From: Byssothecium circinans
Taxonomy: Eukaryota > Ascomycota > Dothideomycetes > Pleosporales > Massarinaceae
DNA: 43,471 nt
NCBI GenBank assembly: GCA_010015675.1
Contig: ML976984.1
Span: 1,095,365-1,138,835, forward strand
Direction: 5' to 3'
The first letter of the stretch is position 1. Each line of letters opens with the position of its first letter. A program made the translations under genes and the position numbers. Shown here piece by piece: positions 10,232 through 23,247 of the stretch. Below the pieces are notes generated by a model. That model was not told the DNA's origin and did no database searches. It saw nothing but the letters and a program-made list of their open reading frames with translations.

Positions 10232-11840
10232 CTAGTTCTCGAACCTCCCCGAACGATGTACCAAACGCCCCCTCACCCAAACAGCCACACAATTCCGATC
10301 ATCACCACTATACACCCACTTCTCCACCTTCTCCCCCATACTCTCCCACCCAAACACATCAATCGGCCCAGCGGCCTCTTCAAACAAGCCCCTCAGCTCT
10401 CCATCCTCCGGCACGCCTCCGAAGCGAATCATCTGCGCATCGAACTCCTTCCCCACGTCAAACGCACCGATCCTATCCTCGAGACCAACGACCGCCGCCC
10501 CGCCGCGCGTCGCGAGGTACAAAGCCTCCGAGCTGGACAGCTTCGCGGCGTTATTAGGCGCAGCAGCGCAGGGAGAGCGCATAGCGACGAAGCGAGAAAC
10601 CCATATCGCCTGACGCACTTGCTCGAGTATAGACGGCGAAAACCCGCCCGAGACATCCGTCCCCAGACCCACGGTCAAGCCCTCATCCAGCAATTCGCGC
10701 ACCGGACAGCAGCCACTCGTCAACGCGGTATTGGAAGCCGGACAATGCGATATCTTAGCGTCCCTTTCCCTGATCGTCCTGCGCTCTTCTTTGGAGAGAT
10801 GGACAGCGTGCGCGAGGATTGTCCTGGGCGTCAGGAGAGCCGCTGTATCGTAGACATCGGTGTAGGATTTTGCGTCTGGGAAGAGTTTGGCCACGAGGGC
10901 GATTTCGGACGTGTTTTCTGAGATGTGCGTTTGGATGTGGGCGTTTGTTTCTTTGGCGAGGGCGCCGAGGGCAGAGAGACACGGTGCGGTGCAGCTTGGC
11001 GCAAAACGCGGTGTGATGATCGGTTTGACGATGGTGCCGTGGGGATCTATACTCCGCACGTGGTCGATGCAGGCTCTTGAGTCGCGGACGGCGGTCTCGA
11101 TGCTCGAGTCGCGGTAGTACGCGGGACTCAGGGTGTTCATGCATACGCGGCCTACTAGCGCGCGCTGGCCGCGGGCGAGGCAGATGTCGGCGAGGAGGTT
11201 GGTGGCGGGCACGTGGTTGGTGGCGTAGTAGGCGCATGTTGTGGTTCCGTGGGAGAGGGTGCGGGAGACGAAGTTGGAGTAGATGCGTTGGGCTTTTTGG
11301 AGGTTGGAGAAGGAGGATTCGAGCGGGAAGGTGTATTTTTCGAGCCAGTCTAGGAGGGTGGTTGTGCCGAAGAGGCCGGTGTTGGGGTGTTGGGGCGCGT
11401 GGGTGTGTGTATCTGTGGGTTTTTATTAGTTGGTTTTCTTGAGGGGATGGTATTGTAAGGTTGATATAAGGTTTGAGAGGGATTCCGAGCATACGGATTT
11501 GTCAACAAACGGAAGGAGAAGAAGAAGACATGCCTTCAACCTCCCTTCTTTTCCACATCCAGAACTCCGTCCGGCTTCATCATGTGTTCGAAATACTCCA
11601 CTTACCAACAAACCCCGGAAAAAAGAAGCCATCCCGTACCTCCACCACGTTCGCCTCCCGCCATTCGTCCCATTTCTCCTTCACCACATCGATCCCAACA
11701 GCTCTTTCCACAAACCGAATTACGCCCTCCTCGTCCACGCCAATAGCGCCTTTTTCGCATATTTCCAGATCGGTAAGAGTGACGCAATGCGCAAAGGCAC
11801 CCAGATAAACGGTCTTCGATATCGATGCCGAAGCAGCCAT
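10232..11840 (-). CDS. GUD1: guanine deaminase
   Basis: Exons 11840-11606 and 11412-10232 give 471 residues. It converts guanine to xanthine and ammonia in purine salvage and catabolism; zinc amidohydrolase superfamily. Splicing joins PGFV to DTHTHAPQHPNTG, creating the metal-binding HxH. Further ligands are visible in THISENTSE and LAHAVHL, with the late Asp in GLGTDVSGGFSPS. CHVPATN-type context (YYATNHVPATNLLADICLA) and VGRVCMN are typical of the family. The intron (11605-11413) is 193 nt, long for this window, but both borders are standard (GTAAGT, CCCACAG) and the motif across the junction leaves no room for another exon. On the coding strand the last ~250 bases turn G/T-rich while the middle is A/C-rich. 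Confidence 0.94.
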
Positions 11841-12408
11841 GGTGATGTGTCGATAAGGATAGGGCTGGATGGACTAGGATGCCGCAGCAGAGCTACTGCA
11901 TGGACGGGTAGATTGGTGAACGTGGGAGCAAGGATTGATGACTCCAAGAACGATAGCGATCGATAACGTCAACTGCTGAAAATACGTTGTAATATTGATC
12001 CATGCACAACGGAAGAGAAAGACAACTGCCAGAGTCAGAAAAAAAATAAGAAGAGGTCACGCAGAGTCTTTATCTCAGGCACGATGAAGCAAAGGCGGAC
12101 GGTGTGGCTTGAAGTGGGTTTGCTTTTAGGGCTATGAGACTGATGGAGTTTAGCGCGTACCGGATCTGGAAAGTACGTGGACGGTCGGCGCCGCTCGCCG
12201 ATGACCGGACGAACATCAACTGCATTTGTTCGTAACTCACATTCTATCCCGTATTCAGGTTGAGTAGTTTAAAGAATAAGATGTTTTTCATGAAAGAAGC
12301 TGAAGCATGTCTTACCAAACCCATCCAATTCCCACGCCGCACCAGGATATCTAGTACCCCAAACTCAAAACTCCAGGTCATTGATATACAAGCAGGCCAT
12401 CAGGTGCA
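11841..12408. promoter_or_regulatory. guanine deaminase upstream region and ARP9 3' flank
   Basis: Both neighbours are on the minus strand, so this holds the promoter of the deaminase and the terminator of the Arp9 gene. I see no gene and no clear operator-like repeat. There is no strong TATA box close to the deaminase start. Confidence 0.45.
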
Positions 12409-14461
12409 TCACAGAGCATAATCATGAATAGCTGTTGGACCCTGCTCGTTGTAATCCGGGCGGGTCATGTATCCCTTGCTCTGGCCCTGATCCACCACGA
12501 AAATGACCTTTGCCGCCACTTGCGCGCCCAAAAAGGCCGACTCATCGAAACCGGCTTCTTTCCACTCGGGGAAGTACTCTGGTGGTTTCACTAATTTGAT
12601 TGACGTGGGCGTTTGGCCGTGCGACGAGTGTTGGTTATGGGACATTGGCATAAGTGGATTGCCGCCGTGGGGCATCATGTGTGATGTCTGGGCGGTTGTG
12701 GCGGCGTAGAGGAGTGGGTTGACATGCGCGGGAGCTCCGCCGTGGGGCCCGAGTTGGGGCTGCGGGGTGTTGGCGCCAGTACCGGCGGGAGTGGAAATGT
12801 TGGAGGGGATCTCGGAAGTAAAGATAGTCGCTGATGAGGGCGAAATGAGGTACTTGGTTTGAATCGTTGCGAGGAGAGCCTCTTTGAAGCCTAATGTCTG
12901 TTAGTACGATTGCAAAGATTCGAATTCATAATGAACTGACCTCGAACCCTTGAGCCGTTGCCGCAGATGACCAGAGAATCCCACAGTTCGCTGCGCTTGT
13001 TCACTTCGTCGACCGAGGAGATTGTCCTGTGTACGGCATCTGCTATTCTCTCCAAAACGCCATTCTCGGCCGCCATGAAACGTTCGGTCCCGACTTCGAT
13101 TTCTCGTCGAATTGGCCCACTCCGCGTAGCCCCAGAGCCCTGCTCGCCTGTGCCATTCGCATCCACTGCATGACTTGGCTCGCCATCTACTCCATCTTCG
13201 CCTCTCCTCTGGGGACCTTCATCCAGCGTGGATTGCGCTTCTGCCAATCGCTCGCGGCTGAAGTTCATGTTCTTGAGATTGTCCAGGAGAGCATGGTCTT
13301 CATAGAGAAATGTCACCTTCTCGCGCTTCCAGTTAGGTAATCGCACGGGTTTCGCGGCATTTGCAGCCGCAGTTTCAGCACCACCCTTCTTCTTCGCAGC
13401 TGCCTTTTCCTGCTTTTCCTTCTCTTTCTTGGCTAGGTACTCGTTCATTTTGCCTCCGGTGACGATGCTGGCGACGTCGAGGACACCCTCAGCCTCTTCA
13501 GCATTGCTATCGTCTCCAACCTCAGTGTCCAGTCCAGGCCCTCGCGGTGCATTGCCAATTGCCGATGCTGCTGCTGGGCCGGAACCTGGAGCACCTGTCG
13601 ATGCTGCCGCAGCGGGGTTCGTGATCGTCTCTTGCTCGGCCTCCTTCGTGCCCGGTATTGGTACGTCGGGTGGGAGTATTTCGCAGAGCGGGCTCTTCTT
13701 TAGCTGTTCGCACATCTCTCTGTTGAGCCCTTTCGACTTGAGCCTGTCAAGCAGACCCTGTGTGAGCGCCTCGCCTCCGCACCCAGACAGCGACATGACG
13801 CGCCCCTGCGTGTGTGGTATGAACTCGCTAATGGCAGTCACGTCAACCTTTTCCTTGCCCACGTCCACGACCGTCGAGGTGTGCACTCCGAACGCCCAGC
13901 TCGTCGCTAGCGCAGCATCTAGAAGACCAAAAGCGGGTGTCTTGAACTTCTCGAAGAAGAACTGGGTGAGCTTTTCGTGCTCTTTTGGGGTCCATACAGG
14001 CTGCGCAACGAGGAGGATCGGAGTGTGGAACGGCGGGTTCAGGGCGTTGTAGACGTGGGTTATGAGGGCGAAGAAGCACGACCAGTTCACTATCCGGCCT
14101 TCTTGTATAGGCCAGACTGCACCCTCTTCGGAGACGCGGTCCTCTTCATAGAGGATCTCGTCGCCATCGGCGGTTGTTTGGGCTGCCTCGTCTCCATCAT
14201 GTGGCTCTCCAGCTGCTTCTTTAGGCTTGCCTTGCCGTTGCCGTATTTTGTAGGGCTCCCACTCTCCCTCCTTTTCAGCAGCGAACATGCGCGACCGAAC
14301 GCGCAGACGTGCGGGGGTGAAGGACTCGGGCAGGCCGAGCTGCGCCAGCGTCGTCTCCGAGCCGGGCACAATTATCTGCGAGGCCTCGTTAGCGCTGCGG
14401 CAATCTTTACAGGATGCAACGCGTGACCTACAATAATTTGATCATCTTTAAAGGGCGGCAT
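12409..14461 (-). CDS. ARP9: actin-related protein Arp9 (SWI/SNF and RSC chromatin-remodelling subunit)
   Basis: Exons 14461-14432, 14375-12941 and 12890-12409 give 648 residues. Arp9 is a nuclear actin-fold subunit of SWI/SNF and RSC in fungi and pairs with Arp7 in yeast. The N-terminus (MPPFKDDQII, then IIVPGSETTLAQLGLPESFT) is the form seen in filamentous-fungal Arp9. Actin-like segments include ILLVAQPVWTPKEHEKLTQF and LDAALATSWAFGVHTSTVVD; the late SLVICGNGSRVRG corresponds to the actin GG loop. A low-complexity, Ala/Lys-rich insertion (about residues 235-340) enlarges the protein. The first exon is just 30 nt (10 codons); its 56-nt intron has a GCTAAC branch. The second intron (12940-12891) ends with CTAACAGACATTAG. 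It shares a 276-bp divergent promoter with NTE1. Confidence 0.85.
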
Positions 14462-14737
14462 GGCGGGCCAATGGGCGGGTCGACAGCACCGCGTTTTCAG
14501 AGTGAAGTTCGTGAGTTAGGCCGCGTCGCGAAGTAGCTCGACGCTGGTCTTGGCGTATCCCACCATCCTAGGCATGTTGGCGCTGGCTCGTCGCTGAAAC
14601 CGGGAAACCAGCACTCTCGCGCAGCAATTATGGCTGTCCGTTCCATCGCTCTTCCGTTCGCACTGCACTTGGCTGAAGGGCCGCCCTGAGAAGGACACAC
14701 ATCGCGAGCCTGCTCCCTCCACTCATCCATCATCACC
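14462..14737. promoter_or_regulatory. bidirectional promoter between ARP9 and NTE1
   Basis: The 276 bp between two divergent start codons must serve both genes. No TATA box is obvious on either strand, in line with housekeeping expression. The boundaries come from the two ATGs; the sharing of elements is inferred. Confidence 0.6.
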
Positions 14738-17700
14738 ATGAGCGCCGACGCTAGCTCCGCTGCGGGATCGACTGCCACCCTATCTTCCATAAAGACTGCC
14801 CTGGAGACTTCTGTGGCAGCCCTGGAAGCGCCCGAACAGTCCTCTCCGTCTACTCTCGGCGTCCTCGGCCGCGTTGTTCTCAGCATTCTCAGTGTCTTAC
14901 CGGGGACCTTGTACTGGATCATCACATTCACCACTATCACTCTGCCAACATGGCTATTCACGCTGTTCTCCATGAGTTTGACGTTTACCATGAACTTTAC
15001 GACCTTGTCAGTACATTCCTTGTTCTAATAGATGCCTGCTGACTCGTGCAGAATGTTAATACTTGTCTTCATCGTTTCCACCATCAGCTACCTAGTGAGG
15101 TACCGATTTATGAGCTTGTATACGAGACTGCCCCCGGAACCCCAGCGTGACGATCCCCAGGTCGAGGTCTTTCCAGACTCCCAGGAAGGCGACTCTAAGC
15201 GGGGCCTTGCCAATTATTTTGACGAGTTTCTCAGTGCCATCAAAGTGTTTGGCTATCTGGAACGGCCTGTCTTTCACGAACTCACCCGCACGATGCAGAC
15301 GCGGAAGTTGATTGCAGGAGAAACGCTTCTTTTGGAGGAAGAGAAGGGGTTTTGTTTGGTAGTGGATGGCCTGGTCCAGATATTCGTCAAGTCCAACAGA
15401 GAGGGCTCCGAGTCGGATGACGAGACGATATCGCCAGAGCAATCTGGAGATCACGGAGGTCGTGGAGGACATAGTCAAGGCTACCAACTTCTCACAGAGG
15501 TCAAGAACGGCGCACCCATGTCCTCTCTCTTTTCCATACTGTCGCTATTCACCGAAGACGTCAAGCTCCGCCACGAAGCAGACGATGACGGTGCGCAGGA
15601 CGCTAGCATGCCCACGTCACCGAGAGGGCAGTCCGAACGTCCCGATTTATCGAGGGATAGCAGCTTCAACTTTGATAATTCTCGCCCGCCTACTCCGAAT
15701 GATATGCCCAGCGTTCCGCCATATGGGCACAGCAGAACCGCAAGTCTAGCCAGCCCGTCTATTAGCGGACGCCTGCCAAGTGTTCCGCCTCTGACATTGG
15801 ATTCGAACAATCCCAATGGACAAGCCCGTGATCCCAAATCCCAATCTACCAGGTCCCAGTCAAGAGCCAAACCAAAATCAGCCCATCCAGATATTGTGGC
15901 CAGAGCAAAAGTCGATACAACAATCGCCATCATCCCAGCTACGGCTTTTCGCCGTTTGACTCGCGTGTACCCCAGAGCGACGGCTCACATTGTCCAAGTC
16001 ATCCTAACACGGCTGCAGCGGGTCACACTAGCTACCGGCCATGCATACTTGGGCCTCACAAGCGAGGTTTTACAGACCGAGAAACTGATGAACACCTTCA
16101 CCACCTACGACTTGCCTGGGTTCCTACGTGACTCAGCCTTATCAAGACTAAAAGACAAGTTTGCTAAAGAAACGGAGCGCCTCGGATCAGAAGAGGGCAT
16201 GAAAGGGATTGCACTCCACAATCCTGGTGCGGGACGGCAGCGGAAGTCCAGCATGTCGCTTCGAAAAGGGGCCGCAGCTCATGCCCTACTAGCAGCAGTT
16301 AGGGGAAATTCTGACATGTCGAGTCCGGACTTGCCTCGACCGCTCACCCCCGAACCCTCTGGTACCTCTGGCACAACTCGGGGCCGCGGTGATAGAGTCA
16401 GTGCCGGCGACCTATTGACCCACTCGCATCTACCTCGGGGCAGTGGCCGACAGGGAAGGTATAGCTTTTCGCAACCATTCAACCAAGACCAGCGCCGCGA
16501 TGCTCGAACCCCTCTTGATGCCGGCACTTTCAACCCTTTCACTGCATCGCTTGCGCGTCCGACTGTGCTTCAGAGACAAGAATCAGTTGACGAAGCCACC
16601 ATCTTTAGGGAATCTGTGCTCGACTGCATGTTCAAAGCTATTGGATTGACTGACCTGGAGAACCCTGTGCCAAAATCAGTATCCGTTGAGCAGTCTCCTC
16701 GCCTTGTGTCTTTTGATGCCAAACGGCAGAAAGCCATCTTCAGTAACGCATTTGGCTTCATAGATCCGTACGAGGCCTCTCGGGACGGAGATACTGAGTC
16801 AATGGTTTCAGCGTCAGGAATGTCCACGTTGAGTGGTTTGGGGCACCAAAATATTGTCGAGGACTGCGTCAACGATGTTGAGATTGTGTTCTTCCCACAA
16901 AGCTCAGTCCTTGTTGAACAGGGGGAGCGCAATCCTGGCTTGTACTATGTTATCGACGGCTTCCTAGATGTGGGTATCCCGACCGAGGAGGACGATTCGG
17001 AACACAACGTCCTCGGCACGCATCCGACTGGTACGGAAACTACAGAAGCAGAGCTATTTGGAGGACCGAAACTCAAGCGAACGCCTACAGCCAGCTCGTT
17101 GCTGCATCTGAATGATGCTTCGAAGAAGAAGAAATCAAGAAGGAGCTTGTTCCTTACCAAACCAGGAGGTTTGGCAGGATACTTGGGCACGGTGTCGTCA
17201 TATCGTTCTTTTGTGGACGTCACCGCGAAAACGGATGTTTATGTCGGCTTCTTACCTCGAGCATCCATAGAAAGGATTGTGGATCGGTACCCAGTGGTTT
17301 TACTGACCATGGCGAAGCGTTTGACAACGTTGCTACCTCGTCTGATCCTACATATCGACTTTGCGCTGGAATGGGTGCAGGTCAATTCTGGGCAAGTCAT
17401 CTATAATCAAGGAGATGAAAGCGATGCGATATACATTGTACTCAACGGACGTCTCCGAGTGATTCAAGATGGCGAGAACAACAACATGAAAGTCATTGGT
17501 GAATACGGACAAGGCGACAGCATCGGCGAGCTGGAGGTGTTGACAGAGTCTGCGCGTCCTGGATCTCTGCATGCTATTCGCGACACGGAGCTAGCTAAAT
17601 TTCCGAGGACCTTGTTCAACAGCCTCGCTCTTGAGCACCCTGGGATCACGATTAAGATATCCAAGATCATCGCCTCGCGGATGAGATCGTTAATGGATGA

Positions 17701-19369
17701 CCCTCTCCACGAACAGAGCAAAGAGCTCCGGTCAAAGGCTACTCGGAGCAATGTGTCCTCCACGGTCAACCTACGAACTGTCACCATACTTCCCGTGACC
17801 GCTGGTGTTCCAGTCGCCGAATTTGCTAGTCGCTTGATGAATGCACTGACCCAGATCGGCACACCAAACGGTGTTGTCTCACTCAACCAAGCAGCCATTC
17901 TCAATCATCTCGGGCGACACGCCTTCAACCGCATGGGAAAGTTGAAACTATCGCAATACCTCGCAGACTTGGAAGAGAAATATGGCCTGGTACTATATGT
18001 AGCAGACACGCCGGTCAAGTCGCCATGGACGCAAACGTGCATCAGCCAAGGCGACTGCATCCTGCTCGTTGGTCTTGCGGAGGGATCGCCAAATATTGGA
18101 GAGTACGAGCGCTTCCTCTTAACGACCAAGACGACTGCTCGCAAGGAACTCGTGCTCCTGCATCCGGAGAGATCCTGCCCCTCTGGTTTGACACGAAAAT
18201 GGCTTCGCAACCGTTCATGGATCAACGGAAGCCATCATCATATACAAATGCCTTTCCGACCTGCGGCTGAGCCTGTCCATCCAGTGGGACGCCGCTTTGG
18301 AACCGCGATCAAGCAACGAGTTCAAGTCTTGCAAGCAGAAATTCAGAAGTACACGTCCCGGAGGGTTCGACAAACACCACTCTACTCGGCAGACACGCCG
18401 TTCAAAGGCGACTTTCACCGACTCGCAAGACGACTTTGCGGCAAGTCAGTTGGGCTCGTATTAGGCGGTGGGGGCGCGCGAGGTATATCGCAAGTTGGCG
18501 TTATCCGCGCGCTCGAAGAAGCTGGGATACCCATCGATATCATCGGCGGTACATCCATTGGGTCATTCATTGGTGCTTTGTATGCTTGGGATGCCGATGT
18601 TGTTCCCATGTACGGAAGGGCGAAGAAGTTTGCCGGTCGCATGGGCAGCATGTGGAGGTTTGCACTCGACCTCACATATCCTTCGGCCTCATACACCACC
18701 GGACATGAATTCAACCGTGGCATCTTCAAGACATTTGGCAACTCTCAAATCGAAGACTTTTGGCTTGAATTCTACTGCAACACCACCAACATCAGCAAGA
18801 GCCGGTCGGAGATCCACACGAGCGGCTACGTCTGGCGATACGTACGGGCATCCATGTCTTTGGCTGGTCTTCTCCCTCCGCTATGTGATAATGGGAGCAT
18901 GCTTCTCGATGGCGGATACATTGACAACCTCACAGTATCGCACATGAAGAGCTTGGGTGCCGATGTCATCTTTGCGATCGACGTAGGTAGTCTCGACGAA
19001 GATACGCCCCAATCGTTTGGCGACTCTCTCTCAGGCTTCTGGGCCATCTTCAACCGCTGGAACCCCTTTTCCAGCTACCCAAACCCGCCAACGCTTTCCG
19101 ACATTCAGTCTCGGCTTGCCTATGTGTCTAGCTACGACGCGCTAGAGCGAGCAAAGAATACGCCGGGTTGCAGGTACATGCGCCCTCCCATCGACCCTTA
19201 TGGGACGCTCGATTTCGCCAAGTTCGACGAGATTTACGACGTCGGGTACAAGTACGGGAAGGAGTATTTGGGCAAGTTGCGGGACCAGGGGGTGCTGCCC
19301 GTCGCGGAGGAGACGGAGAAGGAGAGGAATCTGCGCAGGACTATGGCGCCGAGACGGGCGAGTATATGA
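14738..19369 (+). CDS. NTE1: lysophospholipase NTE1 (neuropathy target esterase homologue)
   Basis: Exons 14738-15006 and 15052-19369 give 1528 residues, standard for fungal NTE1. The enzyme deacylates lysophosphatidylcholine/phosphatidylcholine to glycerophosphocholine on the ER. N-terminal hydrophobic segments ([18 protein letters not shown] and the segment formed across the intron, [15 protein letters not shown]) anchor it. Cyclic-nucleotide-binding-like domains follow, for example around [39 protein letters not shown] and [18 protein letters not shown], with a long Ser/Pro-rich linker between the first two. The patatin domain has LGGGGARG (about 1227-1234), the nucleophile in GTSIG (Ser1258) and the catalytic Asp in LDGGYID (Asp1376). 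The 45-nt intron lies in the membrane-segment region. The second GTSIG residue set and DGG are intact, so the enzyme should be active. Confidence 0.97.
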
Positions 19370-19990
19370 GCGCCTGATAGATAGCCTCTGTAGTAAATTA
19401 CTAGAAATGCAGTTTTGCTCGTACGTTTTGGGTGAGGAGGGCATTGGGACCCCTTCCTTAATTGCATGAATTGGCCAAGAAAGAGAACCGATTTCGCAGC
19501 AGAAGGTGGAGTGTGGTTCCCCGAAGCAGACAAGTTAACCGTCGATTACGTGAGTGGGAGTGAATGGCGGGGATGGAGCTCTGGGGAGAGTCGATATGAT
19601 TGGCCACTACGGGACGCCGACGTTCCTGATCTGAGCTTATCGGAGCCGAACCCTGGCAACATTTCACATTTCGGATACTGACGGTCGAAGGATTGCGACG
19701 GGCGCGATATCAGATATCATCATGTCGACACACCGCCTGGATAACGACTTGATACACATTTGCGAAACCTGCAGCCTCGTCGCTGTCGTCTGAAGCTCTT
19801 TTGTCCTTTACTCTGTGTTACCGCGTCCACGTCAGCATCACTCAATTGGGCGCTGCACTTCACCGCAACCAATTTTTGACTCCAGCTTCCACCCCATCTT
19901 GCCACTCACCAAGATCGAATCTCGCTGAGACGAGGAAGCTGCCCACTTGGGCGACGATTTATGCCCTTGAGCGCGCACGTCGCAGCCAAA
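19370..19990 (+). promoter_or_regulatory. NTE1 3' flank and GCV2 promoter/leader
   Basis: The genes are in tandem. There is no supported gene between them. An ATG at 19961 is in frame with GCV2 and would add ten residues, but its context (GATTTATGC) is poorer than that of the ATG at 19991 (CAAAATG). Confidence 0.5.
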
Positions 19991-22900
19991 ATGCGCATCG
20001 CAACCCTCAGGGCGGCGTGCTCTGCTGCCAAAGCCGCCCGCTCACCTCTACGAGCACGCCTGCCTCAGCCGCGAACCCTGCGCGCCTTCTCGACCACTTC
20101 CATCTCGTTCAACGCGTCGCCCTCGGATCCTCCCAAGCGTGACTTCCATGCCACCGCCGCCGACGATGTGCTGGACACGACAACGAAGGGATTGGTCGGG
20201 GCCGAGATTTTTGCCTCATCTGATTTCTTCCCGCGTCGACACATCGGGCCCTCTGCCGAATCAGTAAAGAGCATGCTGGCAACATTGGATCCTCCAGTCG
20301 GGACACTGGACGATTTTGTTCGACAGGTTGTCCCCGAGGATATCCTGTCTTCTCGTCAACTCGAGATCGGTCGAATGTACGACAGAGCGAATCCGGTATG
20401 GGCGCAGAAAGGTGTTCCAGAGCATGCCTTTCTGTATCGTGCCAACAGGATCATGGCGGAGAACCGACCCGGTAGCAGTCTGATTGGTTGTGGATACTAC
20501 GACACAAAGGTCCCCGAGGTCATCAAGCGAAATGTGCTGGAAAACCCGGCCTGGTACACCAGCTACACGCCCTACCAGCCCGAGATCAGCCAGGGCCGAC
20601 TAGAATCGCTGCTCAACTTCCAGACCATGGTGTCTGATCTGACCGGGCTAGACATTGCGAATGCGTCTGTACTCGACGAGCCGACAGCCGCTGCTGAAGC
20701 CATGACAATGTCATTTGGTGTGCTCCCAGCATCCCGCCAGAAACGCCCGAATAAGACCTTCCTCGTCTCGAGCAAGTGCCACCCGCAAACCCTCGCCGTC
20801 TTGTACTCTCGAGCCGAGGGCTTCGGAATCGCAATCGAGATTGACGACGTGTTGAAGAATGACAGCAAGAGGGTGGAAGAGCTCGGTGATGACCTCGTGG
20901 GTGTTTTGGCACAATACCCCGACACAGAAGGAGGCGTTCACGACTATCGCGGGCTCGCCGAAAAGGTTCACAAGGCGGGAGCCCTGTTTAGCGTTGCCAC
21001 GGACCTGCTTGCCTTGACGCGGCTCACTCCACCGGGAGAGTTTGGCGCAGATGTAGCCTTTGGAAATGCACAGCGCTTCGGCGTGCCGTTGGGCTATGGT
21101 GGCCCACACGCGGCCTTCTTTGCCTGCACTGACAAGCACAAGAGGAAGCTACCGGGCAGGGTGATTGGCTTGTCGAAAGACCGTCTGGGAAACCCCGCTG
21201 CACGACTTGCGCTGCAGACTAGGGAACAACACATCCGACGTGAGAAGGCAACAAGCAACATTTGTACAGCTCAGGCCTTACTGGCCAACATGAGCGCCAT
21301 GTACGCTGTGTATCATGGCCCGCAAGGACTAAAAAACATTGCAACACAGGTCACTGGCAAGGCTCGACGCGCTCAGGAGGTTATCAATCGCATGGGCTAC
21401 AGGACTGGCCAACGCGGCAAACTGGACAACTCCCCGGCTCCTTTCGACACTTTCGTCATAGCCACCGAGGATAAGACTAACGCGATTATCTCCGGCTTGG
21501 AAAGGTTAGCGCTCCACGTACGGCGGCTTGATGACCAGCATATATCGGTGTCGTTTGATGAAGCAATTTCTTATGGACGTACTGTACAGCTAGTCAGTAT
21601 ACTCGCCAAGCACAAAGGAGTTCCGTACAAGAGGCTCACAGACGTTGAAGAGTCTATTAATGTCGAACCTCCACCAAGTTTCAAAAGGACAAGCGAGTTC
21701 CTCACCCACCCGGTGTTTAATTCGCATCACTCTGAGACTGAACTTTTGCGATACATCCATCATCTACAGTCGAAAGACTTGTCTCTGGTACACTCGATGA
21801 TCCCTCTAGGATCTTGCACAATGAAGCTAAACGGCAGTGCCGAGATGGCTCCTATCTCGTGGTCTAGCGTTTCTAACTTGCATCCTTTTCTGCCTTTAAA
21901 TTATGCGACTGGATACGCGACTATGATCAAGCAGCTTGAAGGCGATCTGGCCAACATCACTGGCTTCCACTCGGTATCGCTGCAGCCCAACTCTGGGGCA
22001 CAGGGAGAGTTTGCTGGCCTACGAGTGATTCGGAAGTATCTGGAGCAGCAGCCTGGAAAGAAGCGAGACGTATGCTTGATTCCAGTGTCTGCTCACGGGA
22101 CGAACCCTGCCAGTGCAGCCATGTGCGGTATGAGGGTAGTACCGATCAAGTGCGAAACGGGAACTGGAAACCTGGACATGGCTGATCTCAAAGCCAAGTG
22201 CGAAAAGTACAGCGAAGAGCTTGGCGCTATCATGATCACCTACCCCAGCACATTTGGTGTCTTCGAGCCCAATGTCAAGCAAGTCTGCGACCTGGTACAC
22301 GAGCATGGCGGTCAGGTGTACATGGACGGAGCGAACATGAACGCCCAGATTGGACTTTGCTCGCCGGGTGAAATCGGCGCCGATGTCTGCCACTTGAACC
22401 TACACAAGACCTTCTGCATTCCCCACGGCGGCGGCGGTCCTGGCGTTGGTCCTATCGGAGTAAAGGAGCATCTGGCCGAGTTCCTGCCAGGACATCTGCG
22501 CAACGAGTGCGGAGGCAAGAATGCAATTCAGCCCATCAGTGGTGCTCCCTGGGGAAGCGCCAGCATTCTCCCCATCAGCTGGGCGTACATTAAGATGATG
22601 GGAGCCGTCGGACTCACGCAAGCGACCAAGATCACCCTCCTCAATGCCAACTACATCCTCTCCCGTCTCAAGCCGCACTTCCCCATCCTCTACACGAACG
22701 CGCAAGGCCGCTGCGCCCACGAGTTCATCCTCGACGTGCGCAAGTTCAAGGAGACGGCCGGTGTCGAAGCCATCGACATTGCAAAGCGCCTACAAGACTA
22801 CGGCTTCCACGCCCCTACCATGTCCTGGCCCGTCGCCAACACCCTGATGATCGAGCCCACGGAATCTGAGAGCAAGCAAGAGCTCGACCGCTTCTGCGAC

Positions 22901-23247
22901 GCACTGATTTCGATCCGCAAGGAGATTGCATTGGTGGAGGAGGGCGAGCAGCCAAAGACCGGAAACATGCTCAAGATGGCGCCGCATTCGCAGCAGGATT
23001 TGCTGGTGGCAGAGTGGGACCGGCCGTATACGAGGGAGCAGGCGGCGTATCCGTTACCGTATCTCAGGGAGAAGAAGTTCTGGCCTGCTGTTACGAGGGT
23101 GGACGATGGTGAGTCTTTTCGTATCTTCTACTAAAGAGCGATGCTAATGCGTGAGTAGCTTACGGCGACATGAACCTCTTCTGCACGTGCGCGCCTGTCG
23201 AGGACAGCGAAGACATTACCGGCGCCGCTGCTCCCGCAGCAACATAA
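19991..23247 (+). CDS. GCV2: glycine decarboxylase P-protein, mitochondrial
   Basis: Exons 19991-23108 and 23159-23247 give 1068 residues. It is the PLP-dependent subunit of the glycine cleavage system: it decarboxylates glycine and passes the aminomethyl group to the lipoyl H-protein in the matrix. The N-terminus is an Arg/Ala-rich presequence (MRIATLRAACSAAKAARS). FFPRRHIGPS opens the mature part; two homologous halves follow, as in the single-chain eukaryotic form. The PLP lysine lies in NLHKTFCIPHGGGGPGVGP (about Lys806). The 50-nt intron (GTGAGT, GCTAAT, GAGTAG) leads to a 29-codon last exon, AYGDMNLFCTCAPVED, which is conserved in the family; without splicing the frame stops after a few codons. 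From about 22920 the coding strand switches from C-ending to G-ending codons. Confidence 0.97.

Noticed and set aside
10256..11442. Plus-strand open frames rich in Arg, His and Pro
   Set aside because: They are shadows opposite guanine deaminase, whose metal-binding motifs are clear.
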